A DNA stretch of 38,218 nt from assembly GCA_042408785.1 (NCBI GenBank), contig JBHOQU010000004.1, positions 1 to 38,218 on the forward strand. The letters run 5' to 3'. Positions within the stretch are counted from its first letter, which is position 1. The number at the start of each line of letters is the position of its first letter. Below are positions 23,859 through 32,581 of the stretch, in pieces. This DNA is from JAUQQI01 sp042408785 (GTDB taxonomy: Bacteria; Chloroflexota; Dehalococcoidia; JAUQQI01). The position numbers and the translations under genes are program-made. Under the pieces are notes generated by a model, which was not told the origin of the DNA, searched no databases, and saw nothing but the letters and a program-made list of their open reading frames with translations.

Positions 23859-24512
23859 CTAGGTGGGGCTGCCGAGCCGCTCGGCGATGAGCCGGGCGGC
23901 CGCCACAATGAGCCGGGCGCCCCCTTCGACCCCAAAGCGGGCGGTGTTTACGGTCAGGTGGTAAAGCTCGGGGCTGCGCCAGTCGGCCCCGTAGTAAGTC
24001 TTAAAGAAGTCGGCCCGCTGTCGGTCAACCTCCTTAACCCGCTTTTCGGCGGCCTTAAGTTCCAGCCGCTCCTGGGCGGCCACCTGGCGGACCCGGTACT
24101 CGAAGGGGGCGGCGACGAAAACCGTCAGGGCGTTGGGGTAGTCCTTTAAAAGGACCGGGGCGGCGTGGCCCACGATGACCGCCCGGCCCCGCTCGGCCAC
24201 CGACCGGATCACCCGCTCGATGAGGGCCCGGTAGGCGTCGTGGGTCAGGGCCGGGGCGGGGGGGAGGGCGCCCACGGGAACGGCAAACAGCTCGTCGGCC
24301 GGATACCGGCCTAAAACGTCGGCAATGCGGGCGAGCAGGGACGGAACCTTCTCGGCCTCCTCCAGGGTTTCCTCGGAGACCCCGGCCAGCATGGCCGCCC
24401 GACTGACGATCTCCCGGTCCAGGTACTGAAAGTTAAGTTCATCGGCAACCCGGCGGGCAACCGCCTCGCCGTCGGCCCCAAACTCCCGGCTTACCGCAAT
24501 TACCAGGTCCAT
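23859..24512 (-). CDS. Cytidylate kinase-like family protein
   Basis: A 217-residue protein of the cytidylate kinase-like family (PF13189 type). It opens with IAVSREFGADGEAVARRVADELNF, where the family's modified P-loop usually reads SREYGSGG; here the Gly-rich loop is only GADGE, so nucleotide binding may be altered. FQYLDREIVSRAA and the late DFFKTYYGADWRSPELYHLTVNT are family hallmarks. Real substrates of this family are not settled; some members are fused to other enzymes. The ATG is 3 nt after the sppA stop, so the genes are co-transcribed. It should not be assumed to supply CMP kinase activity. Confidence 0.8.
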   Translation of the reverse strand: MDLVIAVSREFGADGEAVARRVADELNFQYLDREIVSRAAMLAGVSEETLEEAEKVPSLLARIADVLGRYPADELFAVPVGALPPAPALTHDAYRALIERVIRSVAERGRAVIVGHAAPVLLKDYPNALTVFVAAPFEYRVRQVAAQERLELKAAEKRVKEVDRQRADFFKTYYGADWRSPELYHLTVNTARFGVEGGARLIVAAARLIAERLGSPT

Positions 24513-24515
24513 GGT

Positions 24516-25463
24516 TTAAAACCCGGTATAAAGATACATCAGGGATACGCCGTTTTCAATCCCTAAAATCGACCCGGCCACCCCGGTTGGCCCGACGACC
24601 CCGAAGCCTCCCAGGAGCCCGCTGAGGCCGCCCCGACGGCTGAAGTTTTCCAGCCTGGGTTCCCCGCGAAGGCCGGCCAGCTCGGCCGCAATCTGGGCCG
24701 CCCGGCGGTAGTCGCTAAGCTCGTCCACCAGGCCAAGGTCCTGGGCCTGGGTTCCCGTCAGGACCCGGCCGTCGGCGAACTGCAGCACCCAGTCCCGGGG
24801 CAGATTGCGGCCTTCGGCCACCACGTCCACGAACCGCTGGTAGGCCTGGTTTATCAGCCCCTGCAGCAGGGCCTCCTCTTCGGGGCGGAGGGGACGGGTG
24901 CCGCTGGTGGTGTCTTTAAAGGCGCCGCTCCGGAAGACGTAGACCCTCACCCCGACCTTGTTGAGCAGCTCGTCGTAGGTGGGAACCATCATGATAACGC
25001 CGATGCTGCCGGTTAAGGTATTGGGGTTGGCGACAATGCGGTCGGCGGCGGCCGAAATGTAGTAGCCCCCGGAGGCTGCCAGGGACTCCATGTAGACGAC
25101 CACCGGCTTGTGAAACTCCTGGCGGGTGCGCCGGATCTCCCGGTAGATTTCGTCGCTGGCAACCGCATCCCCGCCCGGGCTGTTAACCCTTATAAGGATG
25201 GCCCGAACCCGCGGCTGGCGCCGGGCCCGGTCGAGCTGGGAGATAAACGTACGGCTGAAAGTCCCCGAGCTGAGAAGACCAGCCTGTTCGCCGGACTGGA
25301 TGGTGCCGTTAACGTCCAGGACGGCCACCGTGCTGGGAAACCAGAGGAGGCCGCCGCCGCTGAGGGCAACCCCGACCAGCAGGCCCAGGATGAAGGCCGT
25401 AGCCAGGGCGACGAGGGCAGCCAGAACTATAATGACCCACAAGCAACCGCGCCCTACGGTCAA
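24516..25463 (-). CDS. sppA: Signal peptide peptidase SppA (short form)
   Basis: A 315-residue membrane serine protease of the short SppA type, which degrades leftover signal peptides at the membrane. One N-terminal transmembrane helix (about 8-34) leads to the ClpP-like domain with NSPGGD at 94-99. The Ser-Lys dyad is Ser131 in SLAASGG and Lys183 in SGAFKD, spaced 52 residues apart as in the Bacillus enzyme. The C-terminus is Gly-rich and hydrophobic. The TTG start overlaps the tyrS stop (TTGA), and the next gene begins 3 nt after its stop. Confidence 0.93.
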   Translation of the reverse strand: MTVGRGCLWVIIVLAALVALATAFILGLLVGVALSGGGLLWFPSTVAVLDVNGTIQSGEQAGLLSSGTFSRTFISQLDRARRQPRVRAILIRVNSPGGDAVASDEIYREIRRTRQEFHKPVVVYMESLAASGGYYISAAADRIVANPNTLTGSIGVIMMVPTYDELLNKVGVRVYVFRSGAFKDTTSGTRPLRPEEEALLQGLINQAYQRFVDVVAEGRNLPRDWVLQFADGRVLTGTQAQDLGLVDELSDYRRAAQIAAELAGLRGEPRLENFSRRGGLSGLLGGFGVVGPTGVAGSILGIENGVSLMYLYTGF

Positions 25464-26677
25464 CTCTGCACCAACCGGGCAAACTTCCGGCGGCCGATCT
25501 GGACCACGACCCCCGGCTCCACTTTAAGGGGTTCGTCGGGGACCTGCCGGCCGTCCACCCGGACCCCGCCCTGGGCCAGGAGACGTCGTGCCTCCTTTTT
25601 GGTCGGCACCAGGCCGGCGGCGTAAAGCAGGTCGGCCGGCCAGATCGGTCCCGCAAACCACTCGGCCCCCAGCCGCACCTCCGGGATCACCTCGGGCAGC
25701 TCCCGCCGCTGGTGAACCCGTTCGAAGTTTTCGGCCGCGTTCAGGGCCGCCTCTTCGCTGTGGAACTGCTTGACGATTTCGACGCCCAGCCGCTTCTTTA
25801 GGAGCATCGGGTTGACCGATTTGGTCTCGACCTGTTCCCGGATAACGGCCAGCTCCTCGTCGGGAATGTCGGTTAGCAGCTCGAAGTACTCCACGATGAG
25901 GTCGTCGGGGATGGACATAATTTTGCCGAACATCTCATCGGGCGGGTCCTCGAAGGCGATGTAGTTGTCCAGACTCTTGCTCATCTTCTGGACGCCGTCG
26001 GTGCCCCGCAGGATGGGGGTGAGGAATGCCTGCTGGGGCCGCATTCCCAGCATGCTCTGGAGCTCCCGCCCAACCAGGATATTGAACTTCTGGTCGATAC
26101 CCCCGAATTCCACGTCCGCCCGGATGGCCACCGAATCGTAGGCCTGGAGGAGGGGATAAAGCAGTTCGGTCAGGGCGATGGGCCGGTGCTCGGCAAAGCG
26201 GCGGGAGAAGTCTTCCCGGGCCAGGAGCTGGGCGACGGTGAATCTGGACGTGAGGCTGATGACGTCCTTGAGGGTGAAGTGGTCGAACCAGGTGCTTTGC
26301 CAGGCGACCTCGGTCCGGGCCGGGTCAACGATTTTATAAAACTGGCGCAGGTAGGTCTGGGCGTTGGCTTTTACCTCTTCGGCGCTCAGCATCGGCCGGG
26401 TTACCGACTGGCCGCTAGGGTCGCCGATCTGGGCCGTCCAGTCGCCGACGATGAGGATGGCCAGGTGACCCAGCTCCTGGAACTGGCGCAGTTTGCGCAG
26501 GACGACGGCGTGCCCCAGGTGGAGGTCGGGTCTGCTCGGGTCGAACCCCAGCTTGAGCCGGAGGGTTGTACCCGACTCCAGCAGTTTAATAAGCTCTTCT
26601 TCGACAATAATCTCGGCCACTGCCCGGCGGAGCAGCCGGTGGAGGTCAGGCGGAAGGGTTCGGGTTAGGGCTGTCAT
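25460..26677 (-). CDS. tyrS: Tyrosyl-tRNA synthetase
   Basis: A 405-residue class I synthetase that charges tRNA-Tyr. HIGH-type motif HLGH near residue 53, KMSKS in GVQKMSKSLDNYIAF near 230, and a C-terminal S4-like RNA-binding domain (KKEARRLLAQGGVRVDGRQV) make this the TyrZ-like form. The ATG at 26677 lies 32 nt inside the end of ribF, in another frame. No T-box leader is possible here because the gene is internal to the operon. Confidence 0.97.
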   Translation of the reverse strand: MTALTRTLPPDLHRLLRRAVAEIIVEEELIKLLESGTTLRLKLGFDPSRPDLHLGHAVVLRKLRQFQELGHLAILIVGDWTAQIGDPSGQSVTRPMLSAEEVKANAQTYLRQFYKIVDPARTEVAWQSTWFDHFTLKDVISLTSRFTVAQLLAREDFSRRFAEHRPIALTELLYPLLQAYDSVAIRADVEFGGIDQKFNILVGRELQSMLGMRPQQAFLTPILRGTDGVQKMSKSLDNYIAFEDPPDEMFGKIMSIPDDLIVEYFELLTDIPDEELAVIREQVETKSVNPMLLKKRLGVEIVKQFHSEEAALNAAENFERVHQRRELPEVIPEVRLGAEWFAGPIWPADLLYAAGLVPTKKEARRLLAQGGVRVDGRQVPDEPLKVEPGVVVQIGRRKFARLVQS

Positions 26678-27629
26678 GGTCGCTCACCCGCTGGGTTAGA
26701 AGCTGGCGCACCTCCTCGACATCCCGCTCCATCTGAGCTACAAGCTCGGCCACGGTCTTAAAGCTGAGCTCGGGCCGTAGCCGTTTTACCAGCTCTAATT
26801 TAACATCTTCGCCGTAGATGTTGCCCTGGAAGTCCAGCAGGTAGGCCTCGACGGTGCGGGGTCCAGGGCCGAAGGTGGGCCGGACCCCGATGCTGACGGC
26901 GGCCGGGTAGCGGGCTGGCCCGACTTCGGCCCAGGCGGCATAGACGCCGTCGGCCGGCAGCAGCACGTCCGGGTCCGTAAGGAGGTTGGCCGTGGGAAAC
27001 CCGAGCTCCCGCCCCCGGCCCTCGCCGGCCACCACCCGACCCCAGACGGCGACGGGTCGGCCGAGGAGGGCGGCTGCCCTTTCCACTTCCCCGGCCGCGA
27101 TCAGGGCCCGGACGGCCGAACTGCTCACCCGGGCGTCGAGGGCTACCAGCTCCACCACCGTGAGGGTGTAGCCCAGCTCGGCGGCCAGCTCGGCCAGGAT
27201 GGCCACGTTCCCTTCCCGGTTGCGGCCGACGGTAAAATCGGGCCCCACCACCAGCTCCCGCAGGCCCAGGGCCTCGACCAGCAACCCCATGTATTCGGCC
27301 GCACTGAGGCGGGCGAGTTCGGGGGAGTACGCCATGGGTACCACCCGGACCAGGCCCAGGGACTCGAGGAGACGGACCCGTTCGGCGAAGGGGATTATAA
27401 GCTTGGGGGCGGCCTCGGGCCGGTGGATTTTAAGGGGGTGGGGGTAAAAGGTTATGCCCACCGGCGCCCGCCCGGTCTCCCGGGCCCGCTCTACCGTCCG
27501 CCGAACTACCTGCTGGTGGCCCAGGTGGACCCCGTCGAAGACGCCGATGGTTACCACCGTTTCAGGGGCCGGCCGCAGTTCGGCCAGCTCCGCGGCCAGG
27601 CGTTCAACCTTCTCGCCGATAAGGCGCAT
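26646..27629 (-). CDS. ribF: Bifunctional riboflavin kinase/FAD synthetase
   Basis: A 327-residue RibF that makes FMN and FAD from riboflavin. The N-terminal FAD synthetase domain has VTIGVFDGVHLGHQQVV and later VSSSAVRALIAAGEVERAAALLGRP. The C-terminal flavokinase domain shows GRGRELGFPTANL and EAYLLDFQGNIYGEDVKLELVKRLRPE. I start at ATG 27629 (MRLIGEKVERL); the frame continues upstream inside truB but without similarity. The gene overlaps truB by 26 nt and tyrS by 32 nt, consistent with tight coupling in the operon. Confidence 0.96.
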   Translation of the reverse strand: MRLIGEKVERLAAELAELRPAPETVVTIGVFDGVHLGHQQVVRRTVERARETGRAPVGITFYPHPLKIHRPEAAPKLIIPFAERVRLLESLGLVRVVPMAYSPELARLSAAEYMGLLVEALGLRELVVGPDFTVGRNREGNVAILAELAAELGYTLTVVELVALDARVSSSAVRALIAAGEVERAAALLGRPVAVWGRVVAGEGRGRELGFPTANLLTDPDVLLPADGVYAAWAEVGPARYPAAVSIGVRPTFGPGPRTVEAYLLDFQGNIYGEDVKLELVKRLRPELSFKTVAELVAQMERDVEEVRQLLTQRVSDHDSPNPNPSA

Positions 27630-28521
27630 CTTCTGACTCCAGAATCTTTTCTGGTCGGAGGGCCCGCTGGGACCGGTCAAATTTTAAAATTCCCAGGAAG
27701 CCTCCGCCGGCGGTGTAGGCCCGGACCCGCTGGCCATCACCAAGCTCCCCGCGGAAGGGCAGGGCCTGGCCGCTCTTTATCCGCCGGGCCGTCTCGGGGC
27801 CCAGGATTGCCGCCGGCCATCCAAGCAGTGGCTCATCCGGCGGGTAAAGGATACCAGAAGCCTGCCCGGCACCCGCCAGCTCCTTGAAGGTTTCCAGGTC
27901 CACCGCGTCCTCCAGTCGGAAAGGCCCAACCTGAAGCCGGACGAGCCCCGCCAGGTGCGCCCCGCAGCCCAGCCGTTCGCCGATGTCCCGGGCCAGGGCC
28001 CGGATGTAGGTGCCCCGGCCGACCTCGGCCTCGAGGGTGAGCCTGGGGGGCTCAAAGTGCAGGAGGGAGAGCCGGTAAACGACGACCTCCCGGGCCTCGA
28101 CCTCCACGGGCATGCCCCGGCGGGAAAGCTCATAGGCCCGCCGCCCACCCACCTTCACGGCCGAATAGGCCGGGGGGCGCTGGCGAATGCGGCCGACGAA
28201 CTCGGCCAGGACTGCCCGGACCCTGGCTTCGTCGATCCCGGTAAGGGGCCGGGTGGCGACTACCCGTCCCTCGGTGTCGTCGGTGTCGGTGGTTACCCCG
28301 AGGTTGACCTCCGCCCGGTAAACCTTGGGCTGTTCCAGGATATACTCGACTACCCGGGTGGCCGGGCCCACACAGACGGGCAGAACCCCGCTGGCGAGGG
28401 GATCGAGGGTCCCGGCGTGGCCGACCCGCCGGGCCGCGGTGAGCCGGCGGACAAGGCTCACCACCCGGGCCGAGGTAAAGCCCGGGGGCTTGTTAATGTT
28501 GAAGATTCCGTTCCAGCCCAA
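27604..28521 (-). CDS. truB: tRNA pseudouridine-55 synthase TruB
   Basis: A 305-residue pseudouridine synthase that modifies U55 in the T-loop of tRNAs. The motif NINKPPGFTS, the catalytic Asp40 in HAGTLDPLASGVLPV, and RPPAYSAVKVGGRRAYELSRRG are characteristic. A C-terminal PUA-like part (ETARRIKSGQALPF and YTAGGGFLGILKF) is present. The TTG at 28521 gives the normal N-terminus and lies only 4 nt past the rbfA stop. Confidence 0.97.
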   Translation of the reverse strand: MGWNGIFNINKPPGFTSARVVSLVRRLTAARRVGHAGTLDPLASGVLPVCVGPATRVVEYILEQPKVYRAEVNLGVTTDTDDTEGRVVATRPLTGIDEARVRAVLAEFVGRIRQRPPAYSAVKVGGRRAYELSRRGMPVEVEAREVVVYRLSLLHFEPPRLTLEAEVGRGTYIRALARDIGERLGCGAHLAGLVRLQVGPFRLEDAVDLETFKELAGAGQASGILYPPDEPLLGWPAAILGPETARRIKSGQALPFRGELGDGQRVRAYTAGGGFLGILKFDRSQRALRPEKILESEDAPYRREG

Positions 28522-28525
28522 GGCC

Positions 28526-28906
28526 CTAAGACTCGGCGGGTTCGGCCTGGGGCCGGGCCTCCCGCTCGGCGGCGACCTCCCGGAGCAGCTGGGCGATCCG
28601 TGCGCCCCGTTCGATGGAGCGGTCCCGCTCGAAGATGAGGGCCGGGACCTGTTTCATCCGGAGGCGGGCCGAAAGCTCCCGGCGCAGGAACCCGGCCGCC
28701 CCCCGCAGGGCCTCCAGGGCCTTTTCGCTCTCGGCCTCGGAGCCGTAAACGCTTACGAAAACCTTCGCCGTCCGGAGGTCGGGGGAGGTTTCGACGCCGG
28801 TAATGCTCACCATAACCCCGAGTCGAGGGTCCTTAAGCTCCCGGGTCAAAAGCTCGGCGATCTCCTGCTGAAGCAGGTGGTTAACGCGGTCGAGCCTGCG
28901 GCTCAT
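28526..28906 (-). CDS. rbfA: 30S ribosome-binding factor RbfA
   Basis: A 126-residue KH-fold protein that helps 16S rRNA maturation. Starting at ATG 28906 (ribosome site AGGAGG), MSRRLDRVNHLLQQEIAELL, KDPRLGVMVSITGVETSPDLRTAKVFVSV and LRRELSARLRMKQVPALIFERD follow the family pattern. The longer in-frame ORF reaching 29278 runs across the end of infB in the wrong frame and is rejected. It is 37 nt downstream of infB and 4 nt upstream of truB. Confidence 0.95.
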   Translation of the reverse strand: MSRRLDRVNHLLQQEIAELLTRELKDPRLGVMVSITGVETSPDLRTAKVFVSVYGSEAESEKALEALRGAAGFLRRELSARLRMKQVPALIFERDRSIERGARIAQLLREVAAEREARPQAEPAES

Positions 28907-28943
28907 GGCAACCTCCTGAAGGGCCGGTGGGACGGCCCCGGCC

Positions 28944-30740
28944 TCAGGCGACGAGTTCCTGCCCGTAAACTTCGAGGATATCGCCGGGGCGAAACTCGTT
29001 AAAGCCCTCGATGCCGACGCCGCACTCGAAGCCGGCGGCCACTTCCCGGACGTCCTCCTTGAACCGGCGCAGGCTGGTGACCCGGCCGTCGAAGAGCACC
29101 TTGCCGTCCCGGAGGACCCGCACCCGCTGGCCCCGAATAACCTTGCCGTCAAGGACGTAACAGCCGGCCACCTGCTGGCCGGTCCGGCCGATGAGAAAGA
29201 CCTGGCGGACCTCGGCCCGGCCGTAGACCACTTCCCGGTAGACGGGCTGCCGCAGACCGGCCAGGGCCTTCTCGACATCCTCGATCAGGTGGTAAATGAC
29301 GTCATACTGACGGATCTCCACCCGCTCGGCCTCGGCCAGGGCCCGGGCGCCGGGCTCGAGGCGGGTGTTGAAACCGACAATGATGGCCCCGGAGGCGGCG
29401 GCCAGTAGCACGTCCGATTCGGTTATGGTGCCGCTGGCGGCATGGATTATGCGGACCCGGGTCTCGTACTTCTCGTTGAGGCGCTCAAGGGCCGTTCGGA
29501 CGGCCTCGACGCTTCCCTGGACGTCGGCCTTGAGCACGACCAGCAGTTCGGTCGGCTTACCAGCCTGGGCCTGGCGAGCTACCGCCTCGAGGGTAATGGC
29601 CCGGGCGGCGACGGCCTCCCGTTCAGCCCGGCGGGCTTCCTGGCGCTCTTCGGCGACCCTGCGGGCCTGGTCTTCGTCTTCAACCACCTGCAGAATATCG
29701 CCCACCACCGGTACGTTCTCGAAGCCCAGCACCTCGGCCGGGGTCGAAGGCCCGGCTTCCCGCAGCCGCCGACCCCGGTCGTCGACCATGGCCTTCACCT
29801 TGCCCCAGGTTTCTCCAGCCACGAAGATATCGCCCACCCGCAGGGTCCCGTTCTGGACCAGGACGGTGCCCACCGGCCCCCGGTTTTTGTCCAGGCGGGC
29901 CTCAATAATGGTGCCCACGGCGGGGCGGTCGGGATTGGCCTTAAGCTCCAGGATTTCGGCCAAAATCAGGATATTCTCCAGGAGCAGGTCGATTCCCTCG
30001 CCGGTGCGGGCCGAGATGGGCACGGTTATGGTGTCGCCGCCCCACTCTTCGGGGATGAGGCCGAGCTCAGCAAGCTGCTGCTTGACCCGCTCGACGTTAG
30101 CATCGGGCCGGTCGATTTTGTTGATGGCCACCACGATGGGCACGCCGGCGGCCCGGGCGTGGTTTACCGCCTCCACCGTCTGGGGCATAACCCCGTCGTC
30201 GGCGGCCACGACCAGGACGACGATGTCCGTGACCTGGGCGCCGCGGGCCCGCATGGCCGTGAAGGCCTCGTGGCCTGGGGTGTCAATGAAGGTAATCTTC
30301 TGACCGTTAACTTCGACCTGATAGGCGCCGATGTGCTGGGTGATGCCCCCGGCCTCCTGCTCGGCCACCCGGGTCCGGCGGATCCGGTCCAGCAGGGTGG
30401 TCTTGCCGTGGTCCACGTGGCCCATAACGGTGACCACCGGCGGCCGGGGCCTGAGCTTGGCCGGGTCCTCCTGGGCCAGCATCTGTTTAAAGCTGGCGTA
30501 GTCGGTGACCAGCTGAACCGTCGGCTCCGGCCGCTTGAGCTTGATGGTGACCCCGAAGCGGGGGCCGACCCGGGCGGCCACCTCGTAGTCGATGGCCTGG
30601 TTTATGGTGGCGAATACCCCCTGCTTCATCAGTTCTTTGATGACCTCGATGGGGCTTGCGCCGATGAGCTCGGCCAGCTCGGCCACCGTGATTACCGGGG
30701 GGACCTCGACGGTTCTGGTTTCGGCAACGTGGGACTCCAT
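28944..30740 (-). CDS. infB: Translation initiation factor IF-2 (short form)
   Basis: IF-2 of 598 residues, much shorter than the roughly 700-1000 of most bacteria because the N-terminal extension is nearly absent; Dehalococcoides-like Chloroflexota have similar short forms. The small N domain (about 17-50, ITVAELAELIGASPIEVIKEL) precedes the G domain: GHVDHGKT at 107-114, DTPGHEAF and NKID. Beta-barrel domains and the fMet-tRNA-binding C-terminus (DILEVYGQELVA at the end) are complete. The ATG is preceded by AAGGAG. It is 15 nt downstream of ylxR. Confidence 0.97.
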   Translation of the reverse strand: MESHVAETRTVEVPPVITVAELAELIGASPIEVIKELMKQGVFATINQAIDYEVAARVGPRFGVTIKLKRPEPTVQLVTDYASFKQMLAQEDPAKLRPRPPVVTVMGHVDHGKTTLLDRIRRTRVAEQEAGGITQHIGAYQVEVNGQKITFIDTPGHEAFTAMRARGAQVTDIVVLVVAADDGVMPQTVEAVNHARAAGVPIVVAINKIDRPDANVERVKQQLAELGLIPEEWGGDTITVPISARTGEGIDLLLENILILAEILELKANPDRPAVGTIIEARLDKNRGPVGTVLVQNGTLRVGDIFVAGETWGKVKAMVDDRGRRLREAGPSTPAEVLGFENVPVVGDILQVVEDEDQARRVAEERQEARRAEREAVAARAITLEAVARQAQAGKPTELLVVLKADVQGSVEAVRTALERLNEKYETRVRIIHAASGTITESDVLLAAASGAIIVGFNTRLEPGARALAEAERVEIRQYDVIYHLIEDVEKALAGLRQPVYREVVYGRAEVRQVFLIGRTGQQVAGCYVLDGKVIRGQRVRVLRDGKVLFDGRVTSLRRFKEDVREVAAGFECGVGIEGFNEFRPGDILEVYGQELVA

Positions 30741-30755
30741 CTGTGCGCTCCTTGA

Positions 30756-31073
30756 CTATGGGCCGGCGGATGCCGCGGGGGCGGCCGGTTCGCCCAGGGT
30801 TTTGGCAAACGCGGCCAGCCGGGCCCGGTCTTCCGGGGTGAGGGTCGCCTTGAGGGCGACGTCTAAGAGGTTGGATTTAAGGGCCCGGTCCCAGCATGCC
30901 CGGCGGGGGCACAGGTAGGCGCCCCGGCCGTTCTTCTTGCCGGTCGGGTCCACCTCCACCGGTCCGGCCAGCGTCCGGACGATGCGGATAAGCTGACGTT
31001 TAGGCTGCGTGGTCCGGCAGGCCACGCAGGTCCGCATCGGGACGTGCTTGGGCCGGGGTCCGCCCTTACTCAT
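30756..31073 (-). CDS. ylxR: YlxR-family RNA-binding protein (RnpM-like)
   Basis: A 105-residue protein with the YlxR signature RTCVACRTTQPKRQLIRIVR near the N-terminus and GRGAYLCPRRACWDRALK in the middle, including the usual Cys pattern. YlxR proteins bind nucleic acid and in some species modulate RNase P; the gene nearly always sits between nusA and infB, as here. The ATG overlaps the nusA stop (ATGA). Confidence 0.95.
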   Translation of the reverse strand: MSKGGPRPKHVPMRTCVACRTTQPKRQLIRIVRTLAGPVEVDPTGKKNGRGAYLCPRRACWDRALKSNLLDVALKATLTPEDRARLAAFAKTLGEPAAPAASAGP

Positions 31074-32500
31074 CGGATCCGCCTCAGAAGCTCTTCGTAC
31101 TCTTCTTCCTCTTCGAGGTCGACGGTCACCCGCGGCCGCTTGGCCTTTTTAGCCTTGCCCGCAGGCGGCCGCTCTTCCTCGCCCTTCTTCTTTTTCACGT
31201 CGAGCTCCCGGGAGATCTGCAGGTCCTCGGCAAAACGCAGGACCCGGGGCGGCTCCAGTACCGGCTCTGGGGCCACGGCCACCGGTTCGGGGGCGGCCTC
31301 CTCAGCGGCTGGGGCCGCCTCCACCTCGGCCGCCGGCACCGGCTCGGGCTCCGGAACGGCCTCCGGCTCAGGGGCAACCTCGGGCACCGGCGCCACCGGC
31401 TCGGGGGCGGGCGGGGCCGCCTCCGCAACTGCCTGGGCCGCCTCGGCCTCCTTCGCCAGGCGCTCAGCCCGGGCAACCGACGCGGCCTTGATGTCTATCC
31501 GCCAGCCGGTGAGGCGGGCGGCCAGGCGGGCATTCTGGCCCTCCTTGCCGATGGCCAGGGAGAGCTGGCGGTCGGGGACGATGACGATGGCCGTCTTTTC
31601 GTCCTCGTTGATGATGACGCGGCTCACCTGGGCGGGGCTGAGGGCGTTGGCCACGAAGCGGGCGGGGTCCTTGTCCCACTCCACCACGTCGATGCGCTCG
31701 CCGCCCAGTTCGTTGACGATGTTCTGGATGCGCAGGCCCCGCAGCCCCACGCAGGCCCCTACGGGGTCTACGCCGGGCTGGCGGGCAGCTACCGCCACCT
31801 TGCTGCGCTGGCCGGGCTCGCGGGCGATGGCCTTGACCTCGACGATGCCCTTGGCCACCTCCGGCACCTCCAGTTCCAGGAGGCGCTTCACCAGGTTGCG
31901 GTGGGTACGGGAGAGGACGAGCTGCGGCCCCTTGGCGGTGCGCTGCACCTCCAGCAGGTAGAACTTCATGCGCTGGCCTGGGCGATACTGCTCGGTGCGC
32001 ACCTGCTCGGAGGCGGGCAGGACTGCCTCGGTGTGGCCCAGGTCGACGATGACCTGCCGCGGCTCGACGCGCTGGATGACGCCGGACACGATCTCGCCCT
32101 CGCGGGCGGCGAATTCCTCATAGACCTTTTCCCGCTCGGCCTCGCGCAGCCGCTGCAGGACGACCTGCTTGGCAGTCTGGGCGGCGATGCGGCCGGCGCC
32201 CTGGGGCGTGACCTCGATGGTCACGGTATCGCCGATGCGGGCGTCGGGCTTGTAGCGACGGGCCTCGTCCAGGGTCATCTCCGTCTTGGGGTCGGAGACC
32301 TCCTCCACCACCATCTTGTGCTGGTAGACGTGGACGGACCCGCGGTCGGGGTCGATGCGGACGGTGATGTTGCCCTGGAGGCCGGAGTCCTTCTTGTAGG
32401 CGGAGACCAGGGCGGCCTCCACCGCCCGCAGGACCACGTCCCTGGGCAGGTTCTTCTCCGCCGCCAGCTGCGTTATGGCGATGAGGAACTCGCTCTTCAT
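31070..32500 (-). CDS. nusA: Transcription termination/antitermination protein NusA
   Basis: NusA of 476 residues from ATG 32500 (ribosome site GGAGG). The RNAP-binding N-domain (MKSEFLIAITQLAAEKNL onward) leads to an S1 domain (about 130-200, GEIVSGVIQRVEPRQVIVDLG) and two KH domains (about 230-350, VGLRGLRIQNIVNELGGERIDVVEW and LAIGKEGQNARLAARL). It ends in a low-complexity Pro/Ala/Glu tail and an acidic end. Codon use changes sharply within the gene: the N-terminal 330 or so codons use CGC Arg and no GTT Val, the tail uses CGG and GTT like the rest of the window. rimP, usually upstream, is missing. Its leader carries its own promoter and a terminator hairpin. Confidence 0.96.
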   Translation of the reverse strand: MKSEFLIAITQLAAEKNLPRDVVLRAVEAALVSAYKKDSGLQGNITVRIDPDRGSVHVYQHKMVVEEVSDPKTEMTLDEARRYKPDARIGDTVTIEVTPQGAGRIAAQTAKQVVLQRLREAEREKVYEEFAAREGEIVSGVIQRVEPRQVIVDLGHTEAVLPASEQVRTEQYRPGQRMKFYLLEVQRTAKGPQLVLSRTHRNLVKRLLELEVPEVAKGIVEVKAIAREPGQRSKVAVAARQPGVDPVGACVGLRGLRIQNIVNELGGERIDVVEWDKDPARFVANALSPAQVSRVIINEDEKTAIVIVPDRQLSLAIGKEGQNARLAARLTGWRIDIKAASVARAERLAKEAEAAQAVAEAAPPAPEPVAPVPEVAPEPEAVPEPEPVPAAEVEAAPAAEEAAPEPVAVAPEPVLEPPRVLRFAEDLQISRELDVKKKKGEEERPPAGKAKKAKRPRVTVDLEEEEEYEELLRRIR

Positions 32501-32536
32501 CTGGCCACGCCTCCGCCTGGCACCCCCAAAGAATTC

Positions 32537-32559
32537 AAAAAGGTGGGTCGCCCCACCTT
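32537..32559 (-). terminator. Intrinsic terminator (attenuator) in the nusA leader
   Basis: On the minus strand AAGGTGGG (32559-32552), loop GCGA, CCCACCTT (32547-32540) form a perfect 8-bp GC-rich stem with a GNRA tetraloop. It runs straight into a run of five U (32541-32537). It lies between the nusA promoter and the nusA start, so transcripts that stop here would be about 40 nt and never reach nusA. Confidence 0.75.
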
Positions 32560-32581
32560 CGGGCCCATCTATTCCGCCCAA

